From Ectobacillus ponti (GTDB taxonomy: Bacteria > Bacillota > Bacilli > Bacillales > Bacillaceae_G), in assembly GCF_024294785.1 (NCBI RefSeq), contig NZ_JANCLT010000004.1, positions 255,843 through 319,842 on the forward strand: a stretch of DNA of 64,000 bases. Reading direction: 5' to 3'. The notes below the pieces were generated by a model, which was not told the origin of the DNA, did not search any database, and saw only the letters and a list, made by a program, of their open reading frames with translations. Shown piece after piece: positions 34,091-42,864 of this stretch (its first letter is position 1; each line of letters opens with the position of its first letter). Made by a program: the position numbers and the translations under genes.

Positions 34091-35221
34091 TTGAAGATTA
34101 AAGCAATTGAACCAACGCCGAGCCCGAATACCATGAAGGTCATCCTGAATGAAGAGCTGTCCGGAGGCAAGCGCCACAATTATACACGCGAGAACGCGAT
34201 GCAGGCACCTGAGAAGGTGCAGCAGATTTTACAGATTGAAGGAGTAAAGGGTGTGTACCACGTAGCGGACTTCCTGGCTGTGGAGCGCAATGCCAAATTT
34301 GACTGGAAGCTGATTCTCCAACAGGTGCGTGCCGTGTTCGGCGAGGATGCGGAGGAAGCGCAGGCAGGCGGATCCGCAGAGACGCCTTATGGGGAAGTGA
34401 AGGTATTCCATCAGATGTTTTACGGCATTCCGATGCAGGTCAAGCTGCTGGATGGCGAAAGTGAAACGCGATTTGGCCTTCCGGATTACTTCAAGGGCTC
34501 CATCATGAAGCTGCAAATGTCGGCGCCAAACGTCGTGAAGGAGCGCAAATGGGTGGAGCAGGGCACACGCTACGGCGATGTGCAGGAAATTGGCCAGGAG
34601 GTCGTGGAGGAGATTGCAGCTGCCTATCCGGAGGAACGGGTCCGCTCCCTGGTGGATGATATCCTGCAGCAAGCGGGCGTAACCGAAATTCAGGTGGCCA
34701 AGCGCGAGCCGTACCGGGTAACAGAGGACATGATGGAGGACGCCGACTGGAAGAAGCGCTATGCCGCTCTGGAGCAGATGAATCCGACAGAAGAGGATTT
34801 GCCGGTGCTGGCAAAAGCCATTCATGATGAAAAGCCGTCCATCCGCCGTCTTGCGGTTGCCTATCTCGGCATGATTAAGGGGGAAAAGGTGCTGCCGCTC
34901 CTGTACGAAGCGATGGAGGATAAGTCAGCCAGCGTGCGCCGCACAGCGGGTGACTGTCTTTCAGATATCGGTGATCCGGACGCCATCCAGGTCATGATTG
35001 CGGCGCTGCAGGACCCGAGCAAGCTTGTCCGCTGGCGGGCGGCCATGTTCCTGTTTGAAACGGGAGACGAGAGTGCAATTCCGGCGCTGCAGGAAGCGCA
35101 GGAGGATCCGGAGTTTGAAGTTGCGATGCAGGCGCGCCTGGCGCTGGAACGGATTGAAGGCGGCGAAGAAGCAAAGGGATCTGTCTGGAAGCAAATGACT
35201 GAATACCGAAACGGGGAATGA
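34091..35221 (+). CDS. conserved virulence factor C-like protein (Nfu N-domain plus HEAT repeats)
   Basis: A 376-residue protein with an N-terminal Nfu-N/NifU-like domain (IEPTPSPNTMKVILNEELSG), repeated-looking central domain (GEVKVFHQMFYGIPMQVKLL), and C-terminal HEAT-like repeats from about residue 235 (KAIHDEKPSIRRLAVAYLGM, EDKSASVRRTAGDCLSDIGD, QDPSKLVRWRAAMFLFETGD). This is the architecture of CvfC-type proteins. The N-domain hints at Fe-S cluster handling, though the cluster-binding CxxC domain is absent. The start is TTG at 34091, after AAAGGAGAG. The next gene begins four bases after its stop. Confidence 0.85.
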   Translation: MKIKAIEPTPSPNTMKVILNEELSGGKRHNYTRENAMQAPEKVQQILQIEGVKGVYHVADFLAVERNAKFDWKLILQQVRAVFGEDAEEAQAGGSAETPYGEVKVFHQMFYGIPMQVKLLDGESETRFGLPDYFKGSIMKLQMSAPNVVKERKWVEQGTRYGDVQEIGQEVVEEIAAAYPEERVRSLVDDILQQAGVTEIQVAKREPYRVTEDMMEDADWKKRYAALEQMNPTEEDLPVLAKAIHDEKPSIRRLAVAYLGMIKGEKVLPLLYEAMEDKSASVRRTAGDCLSDIGDPDAIQVMIAALQDPSKLVRWRAAMFLFETGDESAIPALQEAQEDPEFEVAMQARLALERIEGGEEAKGSVWKQMTEYRNGE

Positions 35222-35224
35222 TGG

Positions 35225-35617
35225 ATGCTCACCGTCTTTTATGATGGCTGGTGTCCGCTTTGCACGGGAATTGCGGAGCGGACGAGAAAGCTGGATGTCC
35301 GGAACGCCACAAGGTTTGTGTCATTTCGTGAGAGGGCGGTCATTGAGGAGTATGGTTTAACAAGAGAACAGCAGGAGCGGATGAATCAGCGCATGTTCGC
35401 CTATGACGGCAAGTGGCATGAAGGCATAGGGGCTGTATATGCCCTTGCCTGCCAAATTCCGGCGTATTGGGCAGCAGTGCCATTCCTGAAGCTGTCGCTC
35501 TGGACGGGAACGGGGCAGCCGCTGTATGACTGGATTGCCGCGCGGCGCAAAATCGTGCCGGTCGGCCACTGTGAGAACGGGGCCTGCAGCTTGGAGGACC
35601 GCAAAGGAAGGAGATAA
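35225..35617 (+). CDS. DCC-type thiol-disulfide oxidoreductase-like protein (DUF393)
   Basis: A 130-residue protein starting LTVFYDGWCPLCTGIAERTR: the DGxCxxC motif defines the DCC family (DUF393), thioredoxin-fold proteins of uncertain redox function. Two further cysteines (GHCENGACSLED) close the C-terminus. It begins four bases after the CvfC-like stop with GGGGAATGATGG as the ribosome site, so it belongs to the same operon. A GCAAAGGAA/TTCCTTTGC hairpin without T tract spans its stop codon. Confidence 0.85.
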   Translation: MLTVFYDGWCPLCTGIAERTRKLDVRNATRFVSFRERAVIEEYGLTREQQERMNQRMFAYDGKWHEGIGAVYALACQIPAYWAAVPFLKLSLWTGTGQPLYDWIAARRKIVPVGHCENGACSLEDRKGRR

Positions 35618-35628
35618 TAGCCTTTCCT

Positions 35629-35657
35629 TTGCCCTGCCCGTCCTGCCATGGTATCAT
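35629..35657 (+). promoter_or_regulatory. sigma-A promoter of brxA
   Basis: TTGCCC (35629-35634) and TATCAT (35652-35657), 17-base spacing, 33 bases before the brxA ATG. Confidence 0.6.
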
Positions 35658-35690
35658 AAGGAAAGAATATAACAAGAAGGAGCAAACCCC

Positions 35691-36122
35691 ATGAATGCAT
35701 ATGAAGAATATATGAGACAAATGGTCATTCCCATGCGCCAGGAGCTTGTGCGCGCCGGCTTTGAAGAGCTGACAACATCCGAGCAGGTGGAGCAATACGT
35801 AGAAAATGCAACAGGCACAACACTCGTTGTCGTCAATTCCGTGTGCGGCTGTGCAGCCGGCCTTGCACGTCCGGCAGTCGCACAGGCGCTGCTTCGTGCG
35901 GAAAAGCGCCCTGACCATCTCGTGACAGTGTTTGCCGGCCAGGATAAGGATGCAACAGCGATGATGCGCTCTTACTTTGATGACATTCCGCCATCCTCTC
36001 CATCCATGGCACTCCTGAAGGGCAAGGAAGTCGTACACTTCATCCACCGCCATGAAATTGAAGGAAACTCCATGGAAGGCATCATGAGCAATCTGCTTGA
36101 TGCATTTGATCAGCATTGCTAA
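35691..36122 (+). CDS. brxA: bacilliredoxin BrxA (YphP)
   Basis: A 143-residue thioredoxin-fold protein with the CGC active site in VVNSVCGCAAGLARPA, VTVFAGQDKDATA and MALLKGKEVVHFIHRHEIEG, matching B. subtilis YphP/BrxA closely along its full length. It removes bacillithiol from S-bacillithiolated proteins, forming BrxA-SSB. Its presence, with FosB downstream, indicates that this organism makes bacillithiol. It has its own promoter and terminator. Confidence 0.95.
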   Translation: MNAYEEYMRQMVIPMRQELVRAGFEELTTSEQVEQYVENATGTTLVVVNSVCGCAAGLARPAVAQALLRAEKRPDHLVTVFAGQDKDATAMMRSYFDDIPPSSPSMALLKGKEVVHFIHRHEIEGNSMEGIMSNLLDAFDQHC

Positions 36123-36147
36123 AAGGGAGCGTTGTCTCCCTTTTTTC
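36121..36147 (+). terminator. intrinsic terminator after brxA
   Basis: AAAAGGGAG pairs with CTCCCTTTT over CGTTGT, then T. Confidence 0.9.
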
Positions 36148-36161
36148 TATTCGGTGAACAT

Positions 36162-36968
36162 ATGATTATTACAACAGCAGGAAGAACGAATGAAGAGATG
36201 GTGCAGTATGCCAAAAAAGTGGCTGCTGATTTGGACAGTCTGTTTGTCTTGCGGCGGGATGCGGCAGTCGCTGATTTACGAAAGCGTTTGCGCGACGATG
36301 TGCTTGTGGTGGGCAAAAATCGTTTGGAGATTTATCCGCACCGCGGCGAGGAATCCTTTTTCTTTCATCCAAACTCCGCCGGCTTTCGTGTCAAGCGGCT
36401 GCTGAGAGGGGAGCACGATCCGTTCCTGCAGGCGGCTCAGCTGGAAAGCGGCATGGCAGTGCTCGATTGCACATTGGGTATGGCTTCTGATGCAATTGTT
36501 GCCAGCTTTGCAGTCGGCAGCAAGGGGCGGGTAACCGGCATTGAAGGAAACCGCTATATGGCCTATCTCGTGAAAAAGGGTTTGCGGGAATGGCAGTCAG
36601 ATGTGCCGGAGATGAATGAGGCGATGCGCCGGATTGAAGTGGTGCAGGGGGATCATGCGTCTGTGCTGCGGGCATGTGCCGACCAATCCTATGATGTGGT
36701 GTATCTGGATCCTATGTTTGAGGAGAGTATTTTGGAGTCGGATGGCATCCGGGGGCTGAAGCATTTTGCCCTCTATGATGAGATTGCGGACGAAACAATT
36801 GAGGAGGCAAAACGGGTGGCGCGCAGCCGCGTGGTGCTGAAGGATCACTTCCGCAGTCCGCGCTTTGAGCGGTACGGATTTTCCGTCTATCGCCGCAAAA
36901 GCGCGAAATTCCATTTTGGCGTCCTGGAAAAGGACTGCACTTCCGGAGAATTTCGTTACAATAGCTAA
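36162..36968 (+). CDS. ypiP: class I SAM methyltransferase YpiP (RsmJ-like)
   Basis: A 268-residue methyltransferase. It begins MIITTAGRTNEEMVQYAKK, has FFFHPNSAGFRVKRL, motif I AVLDCTLGMASDAIVASFAVG, motif IV VVYLDPMFEESI (DPMF) and ends FHFGVLEKD. This arrangement matches B. subtilis YpiP and is related to RsmJ, which methylates 16S rRNA; the actual target is unproven. The ribosome site before ATG 36162 is weak (GGTGA). Its 3' end overlaps the probable promoter of the T-box leader (TACAAT at 36957). Confidence 0.85.
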   Translation: MIITTAGRTNEEMVQYAKKVAADLDSLFVLRRDAAVADLRKRLRDDVLVVGKNRLEIYPHRGEESFFFHPNSAGFRVKRLLRGEHDPFLQAAQLESGMAVLDCTLGMASDAIVASFAVGSKGRVTGIEGNRYMAYLVKKGLREWQSDVPEMNEAMRRIEVVQGDHASVLRACADQSYDVVYLDPMFEESILESDGIRGLKHFALYDEIADETIEEAKRVARSRVVLKDHFRSPRFERYGFSVYRRKSAKFHFGVLEKDCTSGEFRYNS

Positions 36969-37214
36969 TGAGCAAGTTTTGTAAATCCGGAGATGGCGAG
37001 AGTAGTCTGCTTGGAGGCCGCAGCGAGCCGGGGACGGTGGGAGCCTGGCGCACAGAAGGGCAGAGAAAGCGCACTTCGGAGACGTTCTTCCGAAAGCAGC
37101 AGGGAGAACCGGGGGACCCCAGCCCCGTTATGGACGGGAAAGGTGTCCCATAGGACAATAAGAGTGGTACCGCGGATTCGGCCCGCCTCTCGCATAAAGA
37201 GGCGGGCTTTTTTG
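36969..37214 (+). ncRNA. T-box leader, arginine type (argS)
   Basis: The leader contains the stem I apical signature (CAGCGAGCCGGGG and GGTGGGAGCCTGG, 37021-37047), a specifier-region segment AGAGAAAGCGCACTTCGGAG with CGC (Arg) at 37070-37072 as the most plausible specifier, the conserved T-box AAGAGTGGTACCGCGG (37160-37175) and an intrinsic terminator GCCCGCCTCT/AGAGGCGGGC (37181-37208) with T tail. Uncharged tRNA-Arg should pair with specifier and T-box and favour the antiterminator. A ribosome site and argS remnant follow directly. All parts look intact although the regulated gene is not. Confidence 0.88.
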
Positions 37215-37238
37215 TGTACTCAAAAAGGAGGATAACAA

Positions 37239-37481
37239 ATCAGATACAAACAGGCATGTGCTGACAGTTTATCTGAAGCATTGCAGGGAGCCCTGTCCGT
37301 AGATGCGGACATGATTGAAAGTCCAAAGCTGGAGCACCACGGCAATTTGGCCTTTCCCTGCTTTCAATGTACAGAGGAGCTTTATAGAATGCGGAAAGAG
37401 GCCATTGCTTATTTGTCTACAACCATTTTTTACATGAAAATTATAGATGGCTTTCTATTTTATATTTTAATACAATACTAA
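37239..37481 (+). pseudogene. remnant of argS (arginyl-tRNA synthetase), start codon lost and truncated
   Basis: AGGAGG at 37226-37231 is followed, seven bases later, by ATC where a start codon is expected. From that codon the frame reads RYKQACADSLSEALQG and then ESPKLEHHGNLAFPCF, matching the N-terminal additional domain of Bacillus ArgS (x-YKxxxAxxLSxxL ... IE.PK..HG.LAFPCF). Similarity fades after about residue 60 (EAIAYLSTTI) and a stop occurs at 37479-37481. The ~500 remaining residues of ArgS are absent. A single G to C change explains the lost start. The Arg T-box upstream confirms identity. The sequence beyond 37425 is very AT-rich. Confidence 0.82.
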
Positions 37482-37555
37482 TTATAATGATTATAAATAT
37501 ATATAGATTATTTCGTTGAATATATTCTGCTTGTGGGCAGGGAGGATCGTTGCAT

Positions 37556-38113
37556 ATGTACGGACTGGTAAACAAAGGGATTGAACAATTGATTTGTGAC
37601 AGCTATGGGGAACAGACGTGGGAGGAAATCAAGAAAACAGCCGGGGTAGAAGCTGCAGGATTTGTGAGTATGCAGCCGTATGATGATCAAATTACATACC
37701 GGTTGGTGGAGGCAGCCTCTCAAGTGCTGGGCGTGCCGGGAGAAGAAATCTTGGAGACCTTCGGAACGCACTGGGTGATATACACCGTGCAAAAGGGATA
37801 CGGAGAAATGTTGAATCTGGCCGGCGATAACTTTGTTGACTTTGTAAAAAATCTGGATGAACTGCACACAAGAGTTGGACTGCTTATGCCGGATTTGGAT
37901 CCTCCTTCCTTTGAAGTGGAAGAGTTGGGAGAAAACAGGCTGATTGTGCGTTACTATTCCACACGGCGGGGGCTGACGCCAATGATTGCGGGTCTGCTGA
38001 GGGGATTGGCCCTGCGTTTTCAGGTGCAGGCAGACATTGCACTGGCGGCCGGGAGAAGTGAAAAGGCGGATTATGATGAGTTTTTCATACACATTCGGGG
38101 TGAAGAAGCATAA
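37556..38113 (+). CDS. H-NOX heme nitric oxide/oxygen sensor protein
   Basis: A 185-residue stand-alone H-NOX domain. It begins [13 protein letters not shown], as H-NOX proteins do; the heme-ligating proximal His is His104 in NLDELHTRV, and the heme-propionate motif Y-x-S-x-R is Tyr133-Ser135-Arg137 (RYYSTRRGL). These residues sit two positions from those of the well-studied Thermoanaerobacter domain. Stand-alone H-NOX proteins report NO binding to a partner kinase or cyclase. The next gene overlaps by one base and has an HNOBA domain, the usual partner. The ATG is ten bases after GGGAGG; TTG at 37550 is an alternative. Confidence 0.92.
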   Translation: MYGLVNKGIEQLICDSYGEQTWEEIKKTAGVEAAGFVSMQPYDDQITYRLVEAASQVLGVPGEEILETFGTHWVIYTVQKGYGEMLNLAGDNFVDFVKNLDELHTRVGLLMPDLDPPSFEVEELGENRLIVRYYSTRRGLTPMIAGLLRGLALRFQVQADIALAAGRSEKADYDEFFIHIRGEEA

Positions 38114-40548
38114 TGAGCAGCAGGTGGGAGAAAAGCGCCGATTTTTTGGAATTGTTTCCTTTTCATATTGTGGCAGATCAGAATCTGCAGCTTGTGAGCG
38201 CCGGCCATGTGCTGCAGCGCCTATATCCGGAAATGCAGCCGGGCCAGCATATCGGCCGATATTTTTCTATTCATAAGCCAAAAGCCGTGCTGGAGTTCCA
38301 TTCATTGCGAAAGCATCAGGACAGTTTATTTATTCTGCAGGGGCAAAACGGGCTCAAGCTGAAGGGGCAAGTCCATGTTTTACAGGAACAGGTATGCTTC
38401 CTGGTATCGCCATGGATTACCGATCTGGCCAATCTGGGGGGATTTGGCTTATCCTTAAAGGATTTTCCTCTCTATGACAACATGACTGACTTCTTATTTT
38501 TGCTACAGTCCCATCAAACAGCATTGCAGGAAGTAAAAGAGCTGTCCGGCAAGCTGCAGCAGCAGCATACCGCTCTGCAGGAAGCAAATCGTTTGCTGGA
38601 ATCCCAAAAAACCATTTCTGAGGTGTTAATTGCATCCAGCGATGTGGAGGAAGCCATGGACCAGATTCTTCCCTTGCTGCAGAGCATGACGGACAGCGAG
38701 GCTTGCCGTATGTGGCAGCCTACAGCATGCGGCTGCTTCTTGCAGCCAGAGGGAAGCCAGATGCTCCTGAAGGTGGCTGTGGAGGATGAACATGCAGTGT
38801 CCCGGGCATTTGTGTCGAGGAAACCAGTGCACCAAGAGAATTCCTGTTGTGTGCCAGTCGTTTATAAGGAGAAGTGCTTCGGCGTGTTACAGCTGCAGCG
38901 GCACAAGGCGCTGACAGAAAGGTCGCAAACCGTTTTGCTGGAAATCACATATCGCCTCGGCCAGTTTATGGACCGGATCCTGTCCGAGCAGGAGCTGCGC
39001 CTGGCCAAGGAGCAGGCCGAGCGGGCAACAGAGCTGAAATCTGTATTTCTGGCAACGATGAGCCATGAACTGCGTACACCGCTGAATGCGGTCATCGGCA
39101 TGACAGACCTGTTGTCGGATACGGAGCTGCAGGAGGAGCAGCGGGAGTATGTGGATACCATTCGCAGCAGCGGCAGTTTGCTGCTCTCGGTGATTAACGA
39201 TATTTTGGATTTCTCTAAAATTGAATCCGGCAAGCTGGAGAGCGAGAGCATGCCGCTGCGTCTGGAGGAAACACTGAAGCTGACGGTGAATTTGCTGAAG
39301 CCTTTGGCGATGGAAAAGTGCATAGAGTTATATTATGAGATGGACTCATCTGTTCCAAGAGTGATTATGGGGGACGAAGTACGGCTTAGACAAGTGCTGC
39401 TGAACCTTGTCAGCAACGCCGTGCGATTTACGGAACGGGGAGAGGTGTGTATCCAAGTGCAGGCATATGAGTCAGATGAACAGGTACAGCTGGAGTTCTC
39501 TGTACGTGATACAGGCGTCGGTGTTCCACAGGATAAAATGGAATCTTTGTTTACTCCATTTACACAGGCAGATTCCTCAATCAGCAGAAGGTACGGCGGC
39601 ACCGGGCTTGGACTGGCGATTTGCGCCGGGCTGGTGGAGATTATGAATGGCACCATCCGTGCCGAGAGTGAGGAGGGGCGGGGATCTGTGTTTACTTTCC
39701 ATATCCCGGCTGCAGCAGTGAAGGAAGAAGCGCTTGTCTCCGGTTCGGCTGCGGCCCTGCCGGAGGAGGGCCCTCTTCGCCTTGAGGCCCGCATTTTGTT
39801 GGCGGAAGACAATGTGGTGAACCAGAAGCTGGCTGTTCGTGTTTTTAAAAATATCGGTTACGAGGTAGACTTGGCTGTAAACGGGGAAGAGGTGCTGCAC
39901 AAGCTGAAGAAGCAGTCCTATGATGTAATCTTCATGGATGTGCAAATGCCTTATATGGATGGTTTGGAGGCTACCCGCATCATCCGCCGTGAGTATACAG
40001 AACGGCAGCCTGTTATTATTGCCATGACGGCCAATGCAATGGCGGAGGACCGGGAGCGCTGCTTTGCGGCCGGTATGGATGATTTCTTGTCCAAACCGAT
40101 CCTTGTACAAGAAATTCAACGGAGCCTGCAGCATTGGCTGGCTGTAAAGGAGCAGGAGAATTGCCGGCAGGCGCCTGAATCAACCCCATCGGCAGAACTG
40201 CTGGACCGGGACATGATCCAGGAGCTCTGGGAGCTGGGCGGGAAAGAATTTCTGTTCGAGCTTGTCGAACTGTTTGAGGAGCAAGCAGCGTCATTGCTGG
40301 AGGTCATCAGACAATCGGTGATACAGCAGGATATACAGCGGCTGCGTGAAGCTGTGCACGGCTTGAAGGGCATCAGCTTAAATACGGGAGCGGCCCGTAT
40401 GGCTCAAGTGTGCAAAGATATAGAGGATATAATAAAGAGCCATACGTTGGATTGGACTGCAGTGAACGGCACGGAACAGCAGCTGTGGCGCCTGCAGGCA
40501 GAGACGATACAGCAGTTGCAGAAGGACTTCCTGCAATCTGAAGGATAA
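38113..40548 (+). CDS. hybrid sensor histidine kinase with HNOBA, GAF, HisKA, HATPase, REC and Hpt domains
   Basis: An 811-residue cytosolic protein without membrane helices. Residues about 1-130 match the heme-NO-binding-associated (HNOBA) domain ([41 protein letters not shown]), then a coiled coil (about 132-165), a GAF-like domain (170-290), HisKA with [12 protein letters not shown] (His318), HATPase ([20 protein letters not shown]), a receiver with acceptor Asp609 ([11 protein letters not shown]), and a C-terminal Hpt with His749 (AVHGLKG). It should take the H-NOX signal and pass phosphate His318-Asp609-His749 to the next gene's regulator. Overlaps the H-NOX stop by one base. Confidence 0.93.
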   Translation: MSSRWEKSADFLELFPFHIVADQNLQLVSAGHVLQRLYPEMQPGQHIGRYFSIHKPKAVLEFHSLRKHQDSLFILQGQNGLKLKGQVHVLQEQVCFLVSPWITDLANLGGFGLSLKDFPLYDNMTDFLFLLQSHQTALQEVKELSGKLQQQHTALQEANRLLESQKTISEVLIASSDVEEAMDQILPLLQSMTDSEACRMWQPTACGCFLQPEGSQMLLKVAVEDEHAVSRAFVSRKPVHQENSCCVPVVYKEKCFGVLQLQRHKALTERSQTVLLEITYRLGQFMDRILSEQELRLAKEQAERATELKSVFLATMSHELRTPLNAVIGMTDLLSDTELQEEQREYVDTIRSSGSLLLSVINDILDFSKIESGKLESESMPLRLEETLKLTVNLLKPLAMEKCIELYYEMDSSVPRVIMGDEVRLRQVLLNLVSNAVRFTERGEVCIQVQAYESDEQVQLEFSVRDTGVGVPQDKMESLFTPFTQADSSISRRYGGTGLGLAICAGLVEIMNGTIRAESEEGRGSVFTFHIPAAAVKEEALVSGSAAALPEEGPLRLEARILLAEDNVVNQKLAVRVFKNIGYEVDLAVNGEEVLHKLKKQSYDVIFMDVQMPYMDGLEATRIIRREYTERQPVIIAMTANAMAEDRERCFAAGMDDFLSKPILVQEIQRSLQHWLAVKEQENCRQAPESTPSAELLDRDMIQELWELGGKEFLFELVELFEEQAASLLEVIRQSVIQQDIQRLREAVHGLKGISLNTGAARMAQVCKDIEDIIKSHTLDWTAVNGTEQQLWRLQAETIQQLQKDFLQSEG

Positions 40549-40560
40549 GGGGTGGCAGGG

Positions 40561-41148
40561 ATGAAGGAAACGGTTCATATTGTAGAGGTGCAGCCAGACA
40601 GTGTATTGGCTGAAGATGTACTTACAGACAGCGGCCTGCTGCTGGTGAAGAAGGGGACTCTCTTGACAGGTACGCTGCTTGAGAAGCTGCGTTATTTAGG
40701 AGTGGGCGAGGTTGCGTTGCAGAATGCGCCGGCAGAGAAGCCGCCTGCTTCCGAGGCAGGTCCTAAAGCAGGCATGAGAATGGTGAAGCGTGTGATGGTA
40801 GTGGACGATTTGCCGCTGAATCGCCGCCTGATTTCCAATATTCTGCAGCAAAGCTTCCCGGAGGCGGAAGTAATTGAAGCTTCAGACGGCTTGTCTGCTG
40901 TGGATATGTATGCATATGTGAAGCCGGATTTAGTGTTTATGGATATTGTCATGCCCGCCATGGATGGCATTACTGCGATTAGGAAAATGAAGGAGACAGA
41001 CCCGCAGGCAAACGTGATTGTTTGTTCCACGCAGGGGGAAAGCAAGATGGTGCTGGCGGCGATTCACAGCGGAGCAAAGGATTTCATTGTGAAGCCGTAT
41101 TCCCGCAGCCGGGTGATGCAGGCAGTAGAGCGGGTCATGGGAGTATAA
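40561..41148 (+). CDS. response regulator with N-terminal HD-GYP-associated-like domain, no output domain
   Basis: A 195-residue protein. Residues about 1-55 (VHIVEVQPDSVLAEDVLTDSG, then LLLVKKGTLLTGTLLEKLR) resemble the small beta domain found before HD-GYP proteins; a Pro/Ala linker follows, then a CheY-like receiver from about residue 75 (VMVVDDLPLNRR, acceptor Asp128 in FMDIVMP, Lys in FIVKPYS). There is no DNA-binding or enzymatic output, so it likely acts by protein contact. It starts 12 bases after the kinase gene with a good GGGGTGG site and ends at a hairpin, completing a three-gene operon. Confidence 0.88.
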   Translation: MKETVHIVEVQPDSVLAEDVLTDSGLLLVKKGTLLTGTLLEKLRYLGVGEVALQNAPAEKPPASEAGPKAGMRMVKRVMVVDDLPLNRRLISNILQQSFPEAEVIEASDGLSAVDMYAYVKPDLVFMDIVMPAMDGITAIRKMKETDPQANVIVCSTQGESKMVLAAIHSGAKDFIVKPYSRSRVMQAVERVMGV

Positions 41149-41171
41149 GGGTTTCTGCCCAAAGGCACTAA

Positions 41172-41215
41172 CATACAAACAGGCAGCTGTGCCCCCACAG
41201 CTGCCTGTTTGTATG
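41172..41215 (+). terminator. long perfect hairpin closing the H-NOX operon
   Basis: A 20-base-pair perfect stem (41172-41191 with 41196-41215) and a CCCC loop. T residues are only within the 3' arm, so it may act partly as an RNA 3'-end structure. Confidence 0.7.
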
Positions 41216-41302
41216 CGGGAAGGAGATTTTCATAGAAAAGTAGAACGTACTAAAAATTGCCGCCTGTACGGATGGCGGATCAGGGAAGGAGGATTCTATG
41301 AT

Positions 41303-42589
41303 ATGAAGGCTTCTGTCATCATAAGCGACAAGAGGGGACACCATGTGCGGTTTGTTCCGTCCGTAGAAATAGAACAAGAGAAGGCAGCAGTGGAACTGCT
41401 GCAGCAGCAGGTTCAAAGACTATGCGGCTTGCCTGTGGCCATTGGCCGGGAGCTGTGCCGTCATGAAGCAGCGGACGGGGAGGTATTCTCTCTGTACGAG
41501 GCTTTTGCGGCGGAGCATGCAGGACAGTGGCATAAGCGGGGCGATTTGCAAATCATGCCGAATTGTGAAGCGCACCGCCCTGCCCTGCAGGCATGGCTCG
41601 CCGAAAAGAAGCCGCCAGAGCTGCGCGCTCCGTGGTTTCAGGCCGGATGGCACGAGAAGGCTTGGGCATGGGGAGAGCAGGCAGTCTTGCATGCCGGCCG
41701 GCAGCTGACCGGAGAGCTGGTGCAGCTCAAGGCATCTGATTTCAGCTTTGTGCAGCGAATGGGTACAAACGCGGGGGATGTATATTTGAAAGCAACAGGC
41801 ACCGCGGCCCGCCATGAAGCTGCATTGACCCGCCACCTTGCCGGGCTTCATGCCAATACGGCCGCCGTGCTGGATACGCAGGAAACAGAGGGCTGGCTGC
41901 TTATGCCGGGCCTTGGCGGTACACCGTTGCGCGGGCAAACAGATCATGCTCTGTGGCAGGGGGCGCTGCGTGCCTATGCACAGCTGCAGGTAGCGGAGGC
42001 GGCGCAGGTTGAAAAATTGCTGACAATGGGCGTACCGGACCGCCGTATTCCGGTGCTGAAGCGGGATATTCGCGAGCATTTGGCTGATATGTGTGCCACC
42101 GGGCTGGCCGAGGAAGAAGCAAAGCAGGTGCTGGATTTGCAGGAGGAACTGCTGGATATGTGTGACCAGCTGATAGCGATTGGTCTGCCCGACAGCATTG
42201 AGCATGGGGATTTGCATTCCGCCAATATTCGTATTGTGGATGGGCAGCCGTTCTTTTTTGACTGGGGCGATGCCTCCATCACACATCCGTTCTTCAGTAC
42301 CCGCATTTTCTGGCATGCGCTGGATGAGCTGATTGCTTCAGAGGCAGAATGGCTGGACATGGTGAATCGTTTCCGCCCGTACTACTTGGAGGCGTGGAAG
42401 GAATTTGCGGAGGAAGACAAGCTGAAGCAGGCCCTTCTGATCACAGACCAGTTGGCCTGTGTACAGCGCGCTTTAAGCTGGCACTTATACTTGACGCCAA
42501 GCAGAGAGGATCAGGCAGAGTCGTACCGGAGGCCGTCGCAGTGGCTGCAGCTGCTGCTGGAGCACCGAGCCCTGGTGAGACAGTCCTGA
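41303..42589 (+). CDS. APH/choline-kinase-fold phosphotransferase-like protein
   Basis: A 428-residue protein. Residues about 1-150 form an alpha/beta domain of unclear family; from about 165 a kinase-like fold of the APH type is recognisable, with DVYLKATGTAARHEAALTRH (substrate/ATP lobe), the catalytic loop IEHGDLHSANIRIV and FFFDWGDASITHP (metal-binding Asp). These motifs predict ATP-dependent phosphorylation of a small molecule. Many chromosomal members are not resistance genes. The ATG at 41303 follows GGAAGGAGG by ten bases; the upstream frame crosses a terminator hairpin. Confidence 0.75.
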   Translation: MKASVIISDKRGHHVRFVPSVEIEQEKAAVELLQQQVQRLCGLPVAIGRELCRHEAADGEVFSLYEAFAAEHAGQWHKRGDLQIMPNCEAHRPALQAWLAEKKPPELRAPWFQAGWHEKAWAWGEQAVLHAGRQLTGELVQLKASDFSFVQRMGTNAGDVYLKATGTAARHEAALTRHLAGLHANTAAVLDTQETEGWLLMPGLGGTPLRGQTDHALWQGALRAYAQLQVAEAAQVEKLLTMGVPDRRIPVLKRDIREHLADMCATGLAEEEAKQVLDLQEELLDMCDQLIAIGLPDSIEHGDLHSANIRIVDGQPFFFDWGDASITHPFFSTRIFWHALDELIASEAEWLDMVNRFRPYYLEAWKEFAEEDKLKQALLITDQLACVQRALSWHLYLTPSREDQAESYRRPSQWLQLLLEHRALVRQS

Positions 42590-42606
42590 CCGTAGCAGAT
42601 TATTCC

Positions 42607-42641
42607 GGCGAGTGCCTTCTCATTTGGCACTCGCCTTCTTT
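42607..42641 (+). terminator. intrinsic terminator after APH-like gene
   Basis: GGCGAGTGCC pairs with GGCACTCGCC, then TTCTTT. Confidence 0.8.
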
Positions 42642-42864
42642 GTATGCTGTGTTACATGTTGCTATTGGTGTGCAGTGCAGGTTCATTGCCCCTTGGAAAT
42701 GAGAAATCTATACCATGAATTTGGACAGCCGTGAATGGTAATATGCATCGGCGTTTCAAGTACAAAGCATATTACTAGAAACTTATTCATAAAAAAGAAT
42801 TTTCTGTACTGTAGCTGGCATGCTAGAATAGAAGGAAATGGAAATTTTGGGAAGAGGAGATAGG

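Noticed and set aside
33808-34179. A 123-codon minus-strand frame in the spacer after ssbB
   Set aside because: Overlaps the start of the CvfC-like gene and the ssbB terminator, lacks a ribosome site.
36968-37235. Small ORFs across the T-box leader (61 and 80 codons)
   Set aside because: The sequence is explained by conserved T-box RNA elements; the frames lack ribosome sites and protein-like composition.
37214-37556. T-box as the dedicated regulator of the H-NOX operon
   Set aside because: The argS ribosome site and fragment directly follow the terminator, and the H-NOX gene has its own AT-rich promoter-like region (TATAAT at 37483). Read-through remains possible but is not the primary design.
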